Part shown: positions 44,657 through 53,305 of the stretch, one piece after another
Numbering within the stretch: position 1 is the stretch's first letter
Layout: every line of letters begins with the position of its first letter
Origin: Crenalkalicoccus roseus
GTDB lineage: Bacteria > Pseudomonadota > Alphaproteobacteria > Acetobacterales > Acetobacteraceae
NCBI RefSeq assembly: GCF_004761865.1
Contig: NZ_SJDM01000004.1
Coordinates: 62,001-126,000, forward strand
Length of the DNA stretch: 64,000 bases
Reading direction: 5' to 3'
Translations under genes and position numbers: made by a program
The notes under the pieces: generated by a model
The model's database searches: none
Told to the model about the DNA's origin: nothing
Seen by the model: only the letters and a program-made list of their open reading frames with translations

Positions 44657-45925
44657 AAGCAGGAGATCCGCCGCGAAGGGCGGCGGGGGAGGGGGCGGGT
44701 CGTCCAGGCCCGGCCCGGCCCGCCCCGTCGCCGCCTCGCGCCCCGGCGGCAGGGCCACCCACAGGGGCCTCTCGGCCGGCGCGGCGGAGAGGGCGACATC
44801 GATGGCGATCTGCGCCCGGCTGGTGCCCGAGCCCAGCCGCCCGAGCTGCAGGGCAAGTTCCGCCCCCTCCGGCGCGCGCCCCAGCGCCCCCTGGTAGAGG
44901 CCGGCGACGAAGGCCGCCTCCTCCGCCGGCAGCGCCGCCACCGCGCCCGCCGCGAGGTCGGCCAGCGTCTCGCCCCGCTGCAGCGCCAGCACCGCCTCGC
45001 CCAGCGCCGCGCCGCCGGCCTCGGTGCCGTGCAGGGCGCGATGCAGCGCCGCGGCCTGGGCCGCCGCACCCCGCGGGTCGAGATCGAGGAAGCCGTCGGC
45101 GAATTCCACCCGCCGGACCGTGCCGGGGATCAGCGCCTCGTTCCCGTCGCGCAGCGCCACCTGGCGGTCCCCACCCGCCGCCGGGCGCAGCGCGGCGAGC
45201 GCGTGGGCTTCCTGCACCACCACCGCCCGCGCCCCATCGGCGAGGGCGATGGGGCCAAGCATCTCGCCCGGCTCCATGGCCGGCGGCCGGAAGGGCGGGC
45301 CGCCCGGCTCGGTGACGCTGACCTCCAGCACGAAGCCGGCGCTGTTGCGCCCGTCCGACACCTCGACCAGCAGCGGCAGGGTGCCGATCTCGTCGAGGCC
45401 GAGGCTGATGCCCTCGCGCAGCTTCAGCGTGTTCCCCACCACCTCGAACCGCCATTCCTCCTCGGGGGTGAAGCGGATGTGGAACGGGCCGGCCGAATCC
45501 GGATCGGTGATCGAGAGGGTGCCGATCACGGCGCCGATCGCCCCGGCGGCGACGCTGCCGCCGCTGGCGAAGCCCCGCAGGGCGGGTGGGGTATCGTCCA
45601 CGTCCAGCAGCGCGACGCGGAAGACGGCCGGGTCCTGCCAGACCGTGCCGTCGTCCAGGCGAACATGCAGGGAGAAGGCGATTTCCGGCTCCAGCCCGGC
45701 GGCGATGAAGGCCTCGTAATCGGCGACCGCGCCGGGGCTGAGAAACAGCAGCGCCTGTTCCTTGTCCCAGTGCAGCGCGACGTAGGAGGCCCCCGGCCCG
45801 ACCGCCTCGATCGCGGCGACCCGGTCGGTCTGCCCGGTCACGCTCAGCGTGGCGGCCCAGTCGCCGGGGCGGCTGCCCTCCGTCATGGAGGCGGGGAGGA
45901 TGCCGGTGAACTGGACGAAGCTCAT
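44651..45925 (-). CDS. Cadherin-like/DUF4214-like surface protein
   Basis: 424 aa from the preferred ATG (MSFVQFTG); in-frame ATGs also at 45937 and 45961, none with a good ribosome site. Acidic, no signal peptide. A cadherin-like repeat spans about residues 90-200 (DVDDTPPALRG, then DPDSAGPF and LLVEVSDGRNSAGFVLEVSV). Near 340-385 lies a DUF4214-like helical unit (LYQGALGRAPEGAELALQ). The C-terminus is Pro-rich (PPPPPPP) and ends LLLL. Such modules occur in adhesins secreted by type I systems, but no such exporter is linked. The stop codon is part of repeat copy B, so the original C-terminus may be lost. Confidence 0.75.
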   Translation of the reverse strand: MSFVQFTGILPASMTEGSRPGDWAATLSVTGQTDRVAAIEAVGPGASYVALHWDKEQALLFLSPGAVADYEAFIAAGLEPEIAFSLHVRLDDGTVWQDPAVFRVALLDVDDTPPALRGFASGGSVAAGAIGAVIGTLSITDPDSAGPFHIRFTPEEEWRFEVVGNTLKLREGISLGLDEIGTLPLLVEVSDGRNSAGFVLEVSVTEPGGPPFRPPAMEPGEMLGPIALADGARAVVVQEAHALAALRPAAGGDRQVALRDGNEALIPGTVRRVEFADGFLDLDPRGAAAQAAALHRALHGTEAGGAALGEAVLALQRGETLADLAAGAVAALPAEEAAFVAGLYQGALGRAPEGAELALQLGRLGSGTSRAQIAIDVALSAAPAERPLWVALPPGREAATGRAGPGLDDPPPPPPPFAADLLLL

Positions 45926-45933
45926 CTTTCGAC

Positions 45934-45963
45934 CCATGGTCCATATATTGATACGGACCATGG
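45934..45963. promoter_or_regulatory. Inverted repeat at the 5' end of the cadherin-like gene
   Basis: CCATGGTCC and GGACCATGG, perfect 9-bp arms, with a 12-nt AT-rich centre (ATATATTGATAC). It lies 9 nt before the preferred start. Likely an operator or promoter element; no known regulator is assigned. Confidence 0.5.
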
Positions 45964-46209
45964 GGGGTGGCGATTTCGGATCGGTGAACGGGATGCGTCT
46001 CCGCCTTAGAGGATCCGCGCCCGGATTTCACGGAGGCGCGACAGGACTTGCCGAAGCCTGAACGGCGCCGGCCGCGCCACAGTCACCTCGGTCCGTGGAT
46101 GCCGCCGCCGGTATCCCCTTCAGTCTGCGCGCGGCCGCCACGCCGGGCCCCGTCGCGGCCGGCCGCCATGGGATCCCGGCAACCCTGGGCGCGGGGACCG
46201 CCGGCCGTG

Positions 46210-46947
46210 TCAGGCGACCAGCCGTGCGGCCAGAGCCAGCAGCGCCACGCCGTTCAGCCCGAACAGAACCGCCCCGGCCATCTCCATGCTCCGCCCGTGG
46301 CGGCGCCCGAACAGGCGCCCGAGCAGCGCCACCCCGGTCAGGGCCGGCACCGTGCCGGCGACGAAGGCCGCCATGGCCAGGGCCCCGCCGAGCGCGCTGC
46401 CGGTCGCCGCCGCGGCGGCCAGCGCCCCGTAGAGCAGGCCGCAGGGCAGGGCGGAGAGCAGCAGGCCGAGCAGCACCGCCCGCCCGCCCACCGGCGCGGC
46501 GAGCAGGCCGCCAAGCCGGCGCCGCAGCACCTCCGGCATCGGCGGGGAGGGCAGGGGCAGGCGGGGCAGCGAGGGAGCGAGGCGCTGCGCCGCCTGGGCG
46601 AGCATGGGGAGGGCCGCCAGCGCCAGCAGTCCCGCCAGCAGCGGCTTCAGCCCGCTGCCCAGCACCAGCAGCCCCGCCGCGCCGCCGGCCAGGGCGCCGA
46701 GCGCCGCGTAGCCGAGCGCCCGGCCGAGATGGTAGGGGAGCAGCGCCGCGCCGCCCAGCCGGCGCAGCATCCCCCCCTCCGCCATCCGGCCGGCCCGCGC
46801 CGCCGACTGCGCCAGCACGAAGGGTGCGCACATGCCCGCGCAATGCGTTGCCCCGCCCGCGAGGCCGGCCAGGAACAGCGCCCCCATCACCGAGGCGAGG
46901 CCCCCTGGGCCGAGGGCAGCCAGGCCGTGCAGGCAATCGGCCAGCAT
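46210..46947 (-). CDS. TauE/SafE-like (DsbD_2) membrane protein
   Basis: 245-aa membrane protein with six or seven helices. Paired Cys sites [11 protein letters not shown] (residues 34-44) and [10 protein letters not shown] mark the DsbD_2/COG2836 type. In many proteobacteria this gene follows ccoGHIS and is thought to take part in oxidase or metal maturation; here it lies 2.6 kb from ccoN, on the same strand as the cco genes. A CTAG motif begins only 9 nt before the ATG. Confidence 0.85.
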   Translation of the reverse strand: MLADCLHGLAALGPGGLASVMGALFLAGLAGGATHCAGMCAPFVLAQSAARAGRMAEGGMLRRLGGAALLPYHLGRALGYAALGALAGGAAGLLVLGSGLKPLLAGLLALAALPMLAQAAQRLAPSLPRLPLPSPPMPEVLRRRLGGLLAAPVGGRAVLLGLLLSALPCGLLYGALAAAAATGSALGGALAMAAFVAGTVPALTGVALLGRLFGRRHGRSMEMAGAVLFGLNGVALLALAARLVA

Positions 46948-47063
46948 GGCGGACGCCTAGGGCCGCCCCGCCCCGTGCCGGCGCGGCGGAACCGCCCCGG
47001 CCTCCCTTCCCGGACGGGCAGGGAGAAGGCGCCTCCGCCATGGCCCCGGCACAGCCCCGCCCG

Positions 47064-47284
47064 GCGCCCGATCCGCGGAGGCGGACCCGCCGGAGCGGCG
47101 CCTCCTGCCGGCTGCCGCATGCGCCGGCCCACATGGCCATGGGGTGGCCGCCACTCCGGGCCCCCCCATGGCCGGCCGCGGCGGGATGGCGGCCACCCCG
47201 CGCGCGGAGGCGTCCGGCGATACCGCCGGCCGTATCGGTGGCTCAGGGAAGGGCGGACGCGCGAGTCTCAAGGCGGATCCTGCC
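47064..47284 (+). repeat. Copy D of the dispersed repeat, split by an insertion
   Basis: The head GCGCCCGATCCGCGGAGGCG... (37 nt) matches copies A, B and E. The tail GAAGGGCGGACGCGCGAG..., ending AAGGCGGATCCTGCC, matches the tail of A and B. In A and B head and tail are about 16 nt apart; here they are 147 nt apart. Confidence 0.65.
47141..47199. repeat. 13-bp inverted repeat inside copy D
   Basis: GGGGTGGCCGCCA (47141-47153) and TGGCGGCCACCCC (47187-47199), perfect, with a 33-nt centre. It makes a very stable RNA or DNA hairpin. Its role is unknown. Confidence 0.6.
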
Positions 47285-47370
47285 CTATCCCCCCCGCCGC
47301 GCCCGCGCCTTGCGCCGCGTCAAGCCGTGGCGGACTCCGCGAACCGTGCCGTCGCCCCTACTATCCAGTC

Positions 47371-48357
47371 ATGTCATCCCTCCCGCCCCCCCTGGCCCTG
47401 ACCATGGGCGAGCCCGCCGGGATCGGCGCCGAGATCGCCGCCGGCGCCTGGCGCGCCCTGCGCGCGGAGGGACCGGCCTTCTTCCTGATCGGCGATGCGG
47501 AGCGCGTCCCCGGCGTGCCGGCGCGGCGCATCGCGGCGCCGGAGGAAGCGGCCGCGGCCTTCGCGGAGGCGCTACCGGTGCTGCACCGCCCTCTGCCCCG
47601 CCCGTCCGTGCCGGGAAGGCCCGACCCCGCCAACGCCCCGGCGGTGATCGCCGCGATCGAGGAGGCGGTGGCGCTCGCCCGCGCCGGCCGGGCCGCCGGC
47701 GTCGTCACCAACCCGATCCAGAAGGGCGCGCTCTACGCCGCCGGCTTCGCCCATCCCGGCCATACCGAGTTCCTGGCCGACCTCGCCGGCACCGGCGTCC
47801 CGCCGGTGATGCTGCTCGCCTGCCCGGGGCTGCGGACGGTGCCGGTGACGGTGCACGAGCCACTGGCCCGCGCCATCGCCCGCCTGACCCCTGGGATGAT
47901 CGTGCAGGCGGCGCGCACCACCCATGCGGCGCTGATCCGCGATTTCGGCATCGCCGCGCCGCGCCTCGCGGTGGCGGGGCTGAACCCGCATGCGGGAGAG
48001 GAGGGGGCGCTCGGCACCGAGGAGCGCGACATCGTCGCCCCGGCCGTCGCGGCGCTGCGCGCCGAGGGCATCGCCGCGCGCGGCCCGCTGCCGCCGGACA
48101 CCATGTTCACCGCGCTGGCGCGGCCGGGCTACGACGCCGCCATCTGCCTCTACCACGACCAGGCGCTGATCCCGGTCAAGACGCTGGACATGGCGGGCGG
48201 GGTGAACGTGACGCTCGGGCTTTCCATCGTCCGCACCAGCCCGGATCATGGGACGGCGCTCGACATCGCCGGCACCGGGCGGGCCGATCCCTCCTCGCTG
48301 GTCGCCGCGCTGCGCCTGGCCGCCGAGATCGCGAGGAACCGCGCCCGATGCCCCTGA
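47371..48357 (+). CDS. pdxA: 4-hydroxythreonine-4-phosphate dehydrogenase
   Basis: 328-aa NAD-dependent enzyme of pyridoxal phosphate synthesis. Seen: [11 protein letters not shown] at residues 12-22, [16 protein letters not shown] with GHTEFLADL (first metal His), [15 protein letters not shown] and [22 protein letters not shown], carrying the other metal ligands. Length and motifs are complete. It overlaps pdxJ by 10 nt, coupling the two enzymes whose products meet in the same ring-closing step. Confidence 0.95.
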   Translation: MSSLPPPLALTMGEPAGIGAEIAAGAWRALRAEGPAFFLIGDAERVPGVPARRIAAPEEAAAAFAEALPVLHRPLPRPSVPGRPDPANAPAVIAAIEEAVALARAGRAAGVVTNPIQKGALYAAGFAHPGHTEFLADLAGTGVPPVMLLACPGLRTVPVTVHEPLARAIARLTPGMIVQAARTTHAALIRDFGIAAPRLAVAGLNPHAGEEGALGTEERDIVAPAVAALRAEGIAARGPLPPDTMFTALARPGYDAAICLYHDQALIPVKTLDMAGGVNVTLGLSIVRTSPDHGTALDIAGTGRADPSSLVAALRLAAEIARNRARCP

Positions 48358-49085
48358 CGCCGCTCCGCCTCTCCGTGAACGTGGACCACGTGGCCACCCT
48401 GCGCAACGCGCGCGGCGGCGCCTTCCCCTGCCCGGTGGAGGCGGCGCGGGTGGCGATGGAGGCGGGCGCCGACGGCGTGACCGTGCATCTGCGCGAGGAC
48501 CGCCGCCACATCCGGGACCGCGACGTGGAGCGCATCGCCGCCGAGGTGGAGACGCGTCTCAACCTGGAGATGGCGGCGACGGAGGAGATGGTGGCGATCG
48601 CCTGCCGCCTGCGCCCGCCCGCCTGCTGCCTGGTGCCGGAGCGGCGCCAGGAACTGACCACCGAGGGCGGGCTCGACGTCCTCGGCGCCGGCCCGGCGCT
48701 CGGCGAGGCGGTGCGGCGCCTGGCCGGGGCGGGGATCGAGGTTTCCCTCTTCGTCGAGCCCGATCCGGCGCAGATCGAGGCCGCGGCGCGGCTCGGCGCC
48801 CAGGCCGTGGAACTGCACACCGGCCCCTATGCGGAGGCTCCCGAGGCGGCGCGCGGCCCGCACCTCGCGCGGCTGAGGCAGGGCGCGGCGGCGGCGCGGG
48901 CGGCGGGCCTCGCCTGCCATGCCGGCCATGGCCTCGCCTATGACAGCATCGGTCCCGTTGCCGCCATGCCGGAGGTGGAGGAGGTGAGCATCGGCCACTT
49001 CCTCGTCGGCCAGGCCCTGTTCGAGGGGCTGCCCGCCGCGGTGCGCCGCATGAAGGGCCTGATCGCCGCGGCGCGCGGCGGCTGA
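48348..49085 (+). CDS. pdxJ: Pyridoxine 5'-phosphate synthase
   Basis: 245-aa TIM barrel that condenses the PdxA product with deoxyxylulose phosphate to pyridoxine phosphate. Seen: [17 protein letters not shown] at residues 7-23, [36 protein letters not shown], and CHAGHGL. The start overlaps pdxA by 10 nt. The 3' end is 11 nt from the convergent PRC-barrel gene; a small stem CGGCTG/CAGCCG covers the junction. Confidence 0.96.
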   Translation: MPLTPLRLSVNVDHVATLRNARGGAFPCPVEAARVAMEAGADGVTVHLREDRRHIRDRDVERIAAEVETRLNLEMAATEEMVAIACRLRPPACCLVPERRQELTTEGGLDVLGAGPALGEAVRRLAGAGIEVSLFVEPDPAQIEAAARLGAQAVELHTGPYAEAPEAARGPHLARLRQGAAAARAAGLACHAGHGLAYDSIGPVAAMPEVEEVSIGHFLVGQALFEGLPAAVRRMKGLIAAARGG

Positions 49086-49096
49086 ACGGCTGCGGC

Positions 49097-49972
49097 TCAG
49101 CCGCCGCGCGGCCGCTCCTCCTGCCAGTAGCGGTCTATCTCCTGGCGCCGCCGCTCGAAGGCCTGGGCGTCGGCGAGGGCGTCGGGGTCCAGGCGGGGCG
49201 CGCCCTCCAGCCGCTCCGGCGCGACATCGAGCACGAAGACGTCCATCGCCGGCGCCACGCGCAGCCTCTCCCATGGCACCGCCACGTGATCCTGCCCGAG
49301 GCCGAGGAAGCCGCCGCGGGCCAGGATGACATGGGTGATCTGCCCCGAGACCGGGTGCACCACCACGTCCTCGATGCTGCCGAGACGCTCGTCGCGCGGG
49401 CTGCGCACGTCGGCGCCGGTGATGGCATCGGCGCGGAAGCTGCGCGGCGCCTCGGTCACCGGCCGCGCCAGCGCCACCTGCTGCTGGCGATAGGAGAGCA
49501 CCTCGCCCGGCTGCACCCCGGCCTGGCGGAGCTGCTGCACATACTCGGCATAGATGTCGCGCAGCTCGGTCAGCACGGCGTGGCAGAGATGGCCCTCACC
49601 GCGCTGGGCGAGCACCGCGGCAGCGCGGAACAGCGCGCTCAGCTCCTGCCCCGGCGCCATGCGCCAGCGAAGGCCGCGCCAGGGATCGGCCGCCTCCGTG
49701 CCCGGTGCCGGGGCGACGCCCGGGGCGCGCAGGGCCGGCTCCACCGGGCGGGCGCCATAGACGCCCCAGCCGTAGTGGCGGCGATAGCCGGCGAGCCAGT
49801 AGCCATCCTGCTCCATCTGCCGCCCGAAGGCGGCCAGCTCCTGCAGGCATTGCTGCCCGCCCTGGGCCTGGATGCGCGCGGCGGCCGGGGGCGCGCCCTG
49901 CTGCGCCGCCGCGGCGCCGGGGCCGAGCAGCGCCGCCGCCAGGGCGGCGCCCGCAAGACCGCGTAGCCTCAT
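49097..49972 (-). CDS. Secreted PRC-barrel domain protein
   Basis: 291-aa exported protein: signal peptide 1-23 (ending AAAAQ); a Gln/Ala-rich part with two Cys (CLQEL, LCHAV); then a PRC-barrel domain near 180-255 (SFRADAITGADVRSPRDERLGSIEDVVVHPVSGQ, with HVAVPWERL). PRC-barrels at the cell envelope often respond to stress; the role here is unknown. It is convergent with pdxJ. Confidence 0.85.
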   Translation of the reverse strand: MRLRGLAGAALAAALLGPGAAAAQQGAPPAAARIQAQGGQQCLQELAAFGRQMEQDGYWLAGYRRHYGWGVYGARPVEPALRAPGVAPAPGTEAADPWRGLRWRMAPGQELSALFRAAAVLAQRGEGHLCHAVLTELRDIYAEYVQQLRQAGVQPGEVLSYRQQQVALARPVTEAPRSFRADAITGADVRSPRDERLGSIEDVVVHPVSGQITHVILARGGFLGLGQDHVAVPWERLRVAPAMDVFVLDVAPERLEGAPRLDPDALADAQAFERRRQEIDRYWQEERPRGG

Positions 49973-50113
49973 CGCCTTCCTCCCTACTGCCGGCGGCGCG
50001 TCTCCCGCCGGCCTCCGCGACGGGAACGGGCCGGGCCGCGGGTGGTTCGGCGGGCATGGCGGCGGGCGGCGAAACGTGGTTCACCCCTCCCATCCCGGCC
50101 GTGGAGGGAGGAG

Positions 50114-51682
50114 ATGGGTCAGCAAGGGCAGGGGCCGCGCGTCGCGCTGCTCGGCTTCTCGATCGAGTGCAACCGCTTCGCCCCGCCGGCGGGGCGCGAC
50201 GACTTCGCCTGCCGCTGCTGGTTGGAGGGCGAGGCGATCCTCGCCGATGCCCGCAGCCCGACGCCGCGCGCGCTCGGCGAGATGCCGGGCTTCGTCGCCG
50301 ATATGGACGCCGCCGGGCCGTGGCGGCCGCTGCCGGTCCTGCTTGCCATGGCCGAGCCGAACGGGCCGGTGGAGCAGCCGCTGTTCGCAACGATGATGGC
50401 CACCTGGCGCCGCGGGCTGGAGGCGCTGCGCGGAGAGGTGGACGGCGCCTACTGCGTGCTGCACGGCGCCGGCCTCACCACCGAACTCGACGACCCGGAG
50501 GGCGCGCTGCAGGCGCTGGTGCGGGAGGTGCTGGGGCCCGGGGTGCCGCTGGTGTGCAGCTACGACCTGCACGCCAACGTCTCCGACGCCATGGTGCGGC
50601 ATTGCGACGCCTTCGTGGGCTACCGCACCAACCCGCATCTCGACATGCGCGAGCGCGGGGCGGAGAGCGCGCGGCTCCTGCGCCGGCTGATGTCCGGCAC
50701 GCGCACGCATCTCGCCTTCCGCCGCCTGCCCATCGTGGCGCCGACCGTCTCCCTGCTGACGGCGCGGGGACCCTATGCGGAGGTGATCGACCTCGGCCAG
50801 GAGCTGAAGGCGCAGGACCCGCGCATCCTCAACGTCTCGGTGATGGGCGGCTTCGCCTATGGCGACACGCCCTTCAACGGCCTGGCGGTGATCGTCACCG
50901 CCACCGAGCGCGACGCCGCCGAGGCGCTGGCCGACACCCTCGCCGACGCGGCCTGGGAGCGGCGCCACCGCTTCGTCGCGCACCTCACCCCGCTGGAGGA
51001 GGCGGTGCGGCGCGCGAAGGAGAGCCCCGTGCCGCTGGTCTTCGCCGATGTCGCCGACAATCCGGGCGGGGGCGGGCGGGGCAACACCATGTTCCTCCTG
51101 GAAGCCTTCCACACCGCCGGGGTGCGGGACTGCCTGGTCGGCGTGATCCACGACCCCCTGCTGGCCGGGGAAGCGCACCGGCTCGGGCACGGCGCCCGCT
51201 TCATCGCGCGCTTCAACCGCCCGCAGGGCACGCTCACCGCCGAGGATCCGTTCAGCCGCCCCTTCGCGGCGGAGGCGGAGGTGGCGGCGCTCTCCGACGG
51301 GCAGGTGACGGGGCGGCGCGGCATCTATGCCGGCACGGCGATGCGCCTCGGCCCCACCGCCGCGCTCAGGATCGGCGGCATCACCGTGGTGGTGATCTCC
51401 AACCGCACGCAATGCGCGGACCCCGCCTTCTTCGAGCATCTCGGCCTCGACATCGGCGCGGCGCGGGCGGTGGTGGTGAAGTCGCGCGGGCATTTCCGCG
51501 GCGGCTTCGACGAGTTCTTCGGCCACGACCAGGTGGTGGAGGTGGACTGCCCCGGCCTCACCTCTCCCATCCTGTCGCGCTTCGCCTGGACCAGGCTGCC
51601 GCGCCCGGTCCTGCCGCTCGATCCCGAGACGCGCTGGGACGGTGGCCGCGGGGAGGCGGCGCCGGTAGGCTCCGCCGCATGA
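50114..51682 (+). CDS. M81 family metallopeptidase (MlrC-like)
   Basis: 522-aa protein of the MlrC family, named for the third enzyme of microcystin breakdown, which cleaves linear peptides with D- or beta-amino acids. N-terminal M81 domain: IECNRFAPPAGRDDF near residue 19, CVLHGAGLTT, CSYDLHANVSDAM and YRTNPHLDM, carrying Zn ligands. C-terminal MlrC domain contains FADVADNPGGGGRGNTMF. Strong GGAGGAG ribosome site. It overlaps the next gene by ATGA. Actual substrate unknown. Confidence 0.9.
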   Translation: MGQQGQGPRVALLGFSIECNRFAPPAGRDDFACRCWLEGEAILADARSPTPRALGEMPGFVADMDAAGPWRPLPVLLAMAEPNGPVEQPLFATMMATWRRGLEALRGEVDGAYCVLHGAGLTTELDDPEGALQALVREVLGPGVPLVCSYDLHANVSDAMVRHCDAFVGYRTNPHLDMRERGAESARLLRRLMSGTRTHLAFRRLPIVAPTVSLLTARGPYAEVIDLGQELKAQDPRILNVSVMGGFAYGDTPFNGLAVIVTATERDAAEALADTLADAAWERRHRFVAHLTPLEEAVRRAKESPVPLVFADVADNPGGGGRGNTMFLLEAFHTAGVRDCLVGVIHDPLLAGEAHRLGHGARFIARFNRPQGTLTAEDPFSRPFAAEAEVAALSDGQVTGRRGIYAGTAMRLGPTAALRIGGITVVVISNRTQCADPAFFEHLGLDIGAARAVVVKSRGHFRGGFDEFFGHDQVVEVDCPGLTSPILSRFAWTRLPRPVLPLDPETRWDGGRGEAAPVGSAA

Positions 51683-52785
51683 CGCTGGACGACCTGCCCA
51701 CCCCCTGCCTGGTGCTCGACCTCGGCATCCTGAAGCGCAACCTCGCCGCCATGCGCGCCGCCCTGGCGCGGCATCCGGGTCTGGTCCTGCGCCCGCACCT
51801 GAAGACGGCCAAATGCCGGGAGGTGGCCGCCCTCGCCGCGCCGGACTACGGGCCGATCACCGTCAGCACGCTGGCCGAGGCGCGCCACTTCGCCGAGGGC
51901 GGCTGGCGCGACCAGATCTACGCCGTCGGCATCACGCCGCAGAAGCTCGACGCCGTGGCGGCTCTGAACGCGCAGGGCGCGGAGGTGAAGGTCATCACCG
52001 ACGACCTTGACGCCGCCCGCGCCATCGCCGCCCATCCCGGCCCGCTGCGCGCGCTGGTAGAGGTGGACATCGGCGAGGGCCGCGGCGGCGTGCCGCCGGG
52101 GGACGAGGCGCTGCCCGCCATCGCCCGCGCGCTCGGCCCGCGCCTCGCCGGCGTGCTCAGCCATTCCGGCCACAGCTACAACGGCCGCAGCGTGCAGGAG
52201 ATGGAAGCGGTCGCGGAGCAGGAGCGCGCCGGCATCACCGCCGCCGCGGCGCGGCTGCGCGAGGCGGGACTGGAGCCGGGCATCGTCTCCCTCGGCTCCT
52301 CGCCGACCGCGCTGCACGCCCGCGACATGCGCGGGGTGACGGAGGTGCGCGCCGGCGTCTACATGTTCGGCGACCTGTTCCAGGCGCAGCTCGGCACGCA
52401 TGGCATGGCGGACATCGCGGTGACGGTGCTGGCATCGGTCATCGGCCGCAAGCCGGAGCGCAACGCGGTGCTGCTGGATGCCGGGGCGCTGGCGCTGTCC
52501 AAGGACCGCAGCACCCAGGCAGCGCCCAAGGACTACGGCTTCGGCCTGGTGCTGGACCGCGAGGGAAGGCCCGCCTTCGGCGAGGCGATCGTTCTGCGCA
52601 CCCACCAGGAGCATGGCGAGGCGCGTGGCGACGGCCCGCTTCCCTTCGCCCGCCTGCCCGTCGGCGCCCGAGTGCGGATCGCGCCCAACCACACCTGCCT
52701 GACCGCGGCGGCGCATGAGCGCTACTACGTGGTGGATGGCGGGACGGAGGTGATCGCGGTGTGGGAGCGGGTGAACTTCTGGTAG
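51679..52785 (+). CDS. DSD1-family PLP enzyme (D-threonine aldolase / D-serine dehydratase type)
   Basis: 368-aa fold-type III PLP enzyme with an alanine-racemase-like N-domain. Seen: LPTPCLVLDLGILKRN at residues 6-21, RPHLKTAK with the Schiff-base Lys near residue 43, GVLSHSGHSY, and the C-terminal metal site PNHTCLTAAAH (His and Cys). It acts on D-hydroxy-amino acids by family precedent. Translational coupling to the MlrC-like peptidase suggests that the two process peptides or residues with D-configuration (inference). Confidence 0.9.
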   Translation: MTLDDLPTPCLVLDLGILKRNLAAMRAALARHPGLVLRPHLKTAKCREVAALAAPDYGPITVSTLAEARHFAEGGWRDQIYAVGITPQKLDAVAALNAQGAEVKVITDDLDAARAIAAHPGPLRALVEVDIGEGRGGVPPGDEALPAIARALGPRLAGVLSHSGHSYNGRSVQEMEAVAEQERAGITAAAARLREAGLEPGIVSLGSSPTALHARDMRGVTEVRAGVYMFGDLFQAQLGTHGMADIAVTVLASVIGRKPERNAVLLDAGALALSKDRSTQAAPKDYGFGLVLDREGRPAFGEAIVLRTHQEHGEARGDGPLPFARLPVGARVRIAPNHTCLTAAAHERYYVVDGGTEVIAVWERVNFW

Positions 52786-52802
52786 CCGCCGGATAGCCGG
52801 CT

Positions 52803-52844
52803 CACCGCTCCGGCAATCCCGCCTCCGCGGATCAGGCGCCAGAG
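52803..52844 (-). repeat. Partial copy C of the dispersed repeat (head half)
   Basis: On the minus strand it begins CTCTGGCGCCTGATCCGCGG and runs to CCGGAGCGGTG, matching copy A except for few positions (TAG is TGG here, and GAGC is ATT-G near the middle). The tail half is absent; the DSD1-type gene ends 17 nt further on. Confidence 0.7.
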
Positions 52845-52881
52845 CGGATCCCGCAGGCGAGGCCGCCCGGCCGGGATCCGC
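52844..52881. terminator. Hairpin between convergent genes
   Basis: GCGGATCCCG and CGGGATCCGC, perfect 10-bp arms with an 18-nt loop, between the DSD1-type gene (plus) and the OmpA-like gene (minus). Probable bidirectional end signal; no T-run is seen. Confidence 0.45.
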
Positions 52882-52882
52882 C

Positions 52883-53305
52883 CTACGGCACCGGCAGCAG
52901 CACCACCGTCACGCTCCGTTCCTCGGGCTGGGCGCCGCGGGCGAAGGCGGCGCGGCGGGCCTCGGCGCGGATGCGGTCACGCTCCACCCCGCGCTTCGCC
53001 AGCGCCTCGGCCACCGCGCCGGCGCGGCGGGCGGCGAGCTGCAGGCCGGTCTGCGCCCCGCCCTCCTGCGGGCCGGCATGGCCGAGCACGCAGATCAGCC
53101 GCTCCGGCTCGCGCTTCGCGAGGTCCGCCGCGGCGTCGAGCCCGGCGCGCGCCGCCTCGCCCGGCGCGTCGGCGCCGCGCGGGAAGGGAATGGCGAAGAC
53201 GTCGTCCTCGAGCCGTTCGGCGCCCACGCAGCTGAAGGGGCGCGGCTGGGCGCCGGCGGCGGTGGGCAGCAGCAGGGCGCCGAGCAGGACCGCAGCGGGG
53301 ATCAT
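52883..53305 (-). CDS. Small OmpA-like periplasmic protein
   Basis: 140-aa exported protein: signal peptide 1-20 (MIPAAVLLGALLLPTAAGAQ), then an OmpA/MotB-like C-terminal domain (FPRGADAP, LAKREPERLICVLGHAGPQEGG, LAARRAGAVAEALAKRGVERDRI). The usual peptidoglycan-binding Asp and Arg positions are partly changed. It starts within the stop of the JmjC gene (ATGA). Confidence 0.8.
   Translation of the reverse strand: MIPAAVLLGALLLPTAAGAQPRPFSCVGAERLEDDVFAIPFPRGADAPGEAARAGLDAAADLAKREPERLICVLGHAGPQEGGAQTGLQLAARRAGAVAEALAKRGVERDRIRAEARRAAFARGAQPEERSVTVVLLPVP

Larger units (their letters stand above)
46948..47370. other. 423-nt intergenic region with split repeat copy D
   Basis: Lies between the divergent TauE-like gene and pdxA. 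It holds the two halves of a repeat copy (head 47064-47100, tail 47248-47284) separated by 147 nt that contain a 13-bp inverted repeat (47141-47199). TACTAT about 10 nt before pdxA could be a -10 element. No gene is supported here. Confidence 0.6.
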
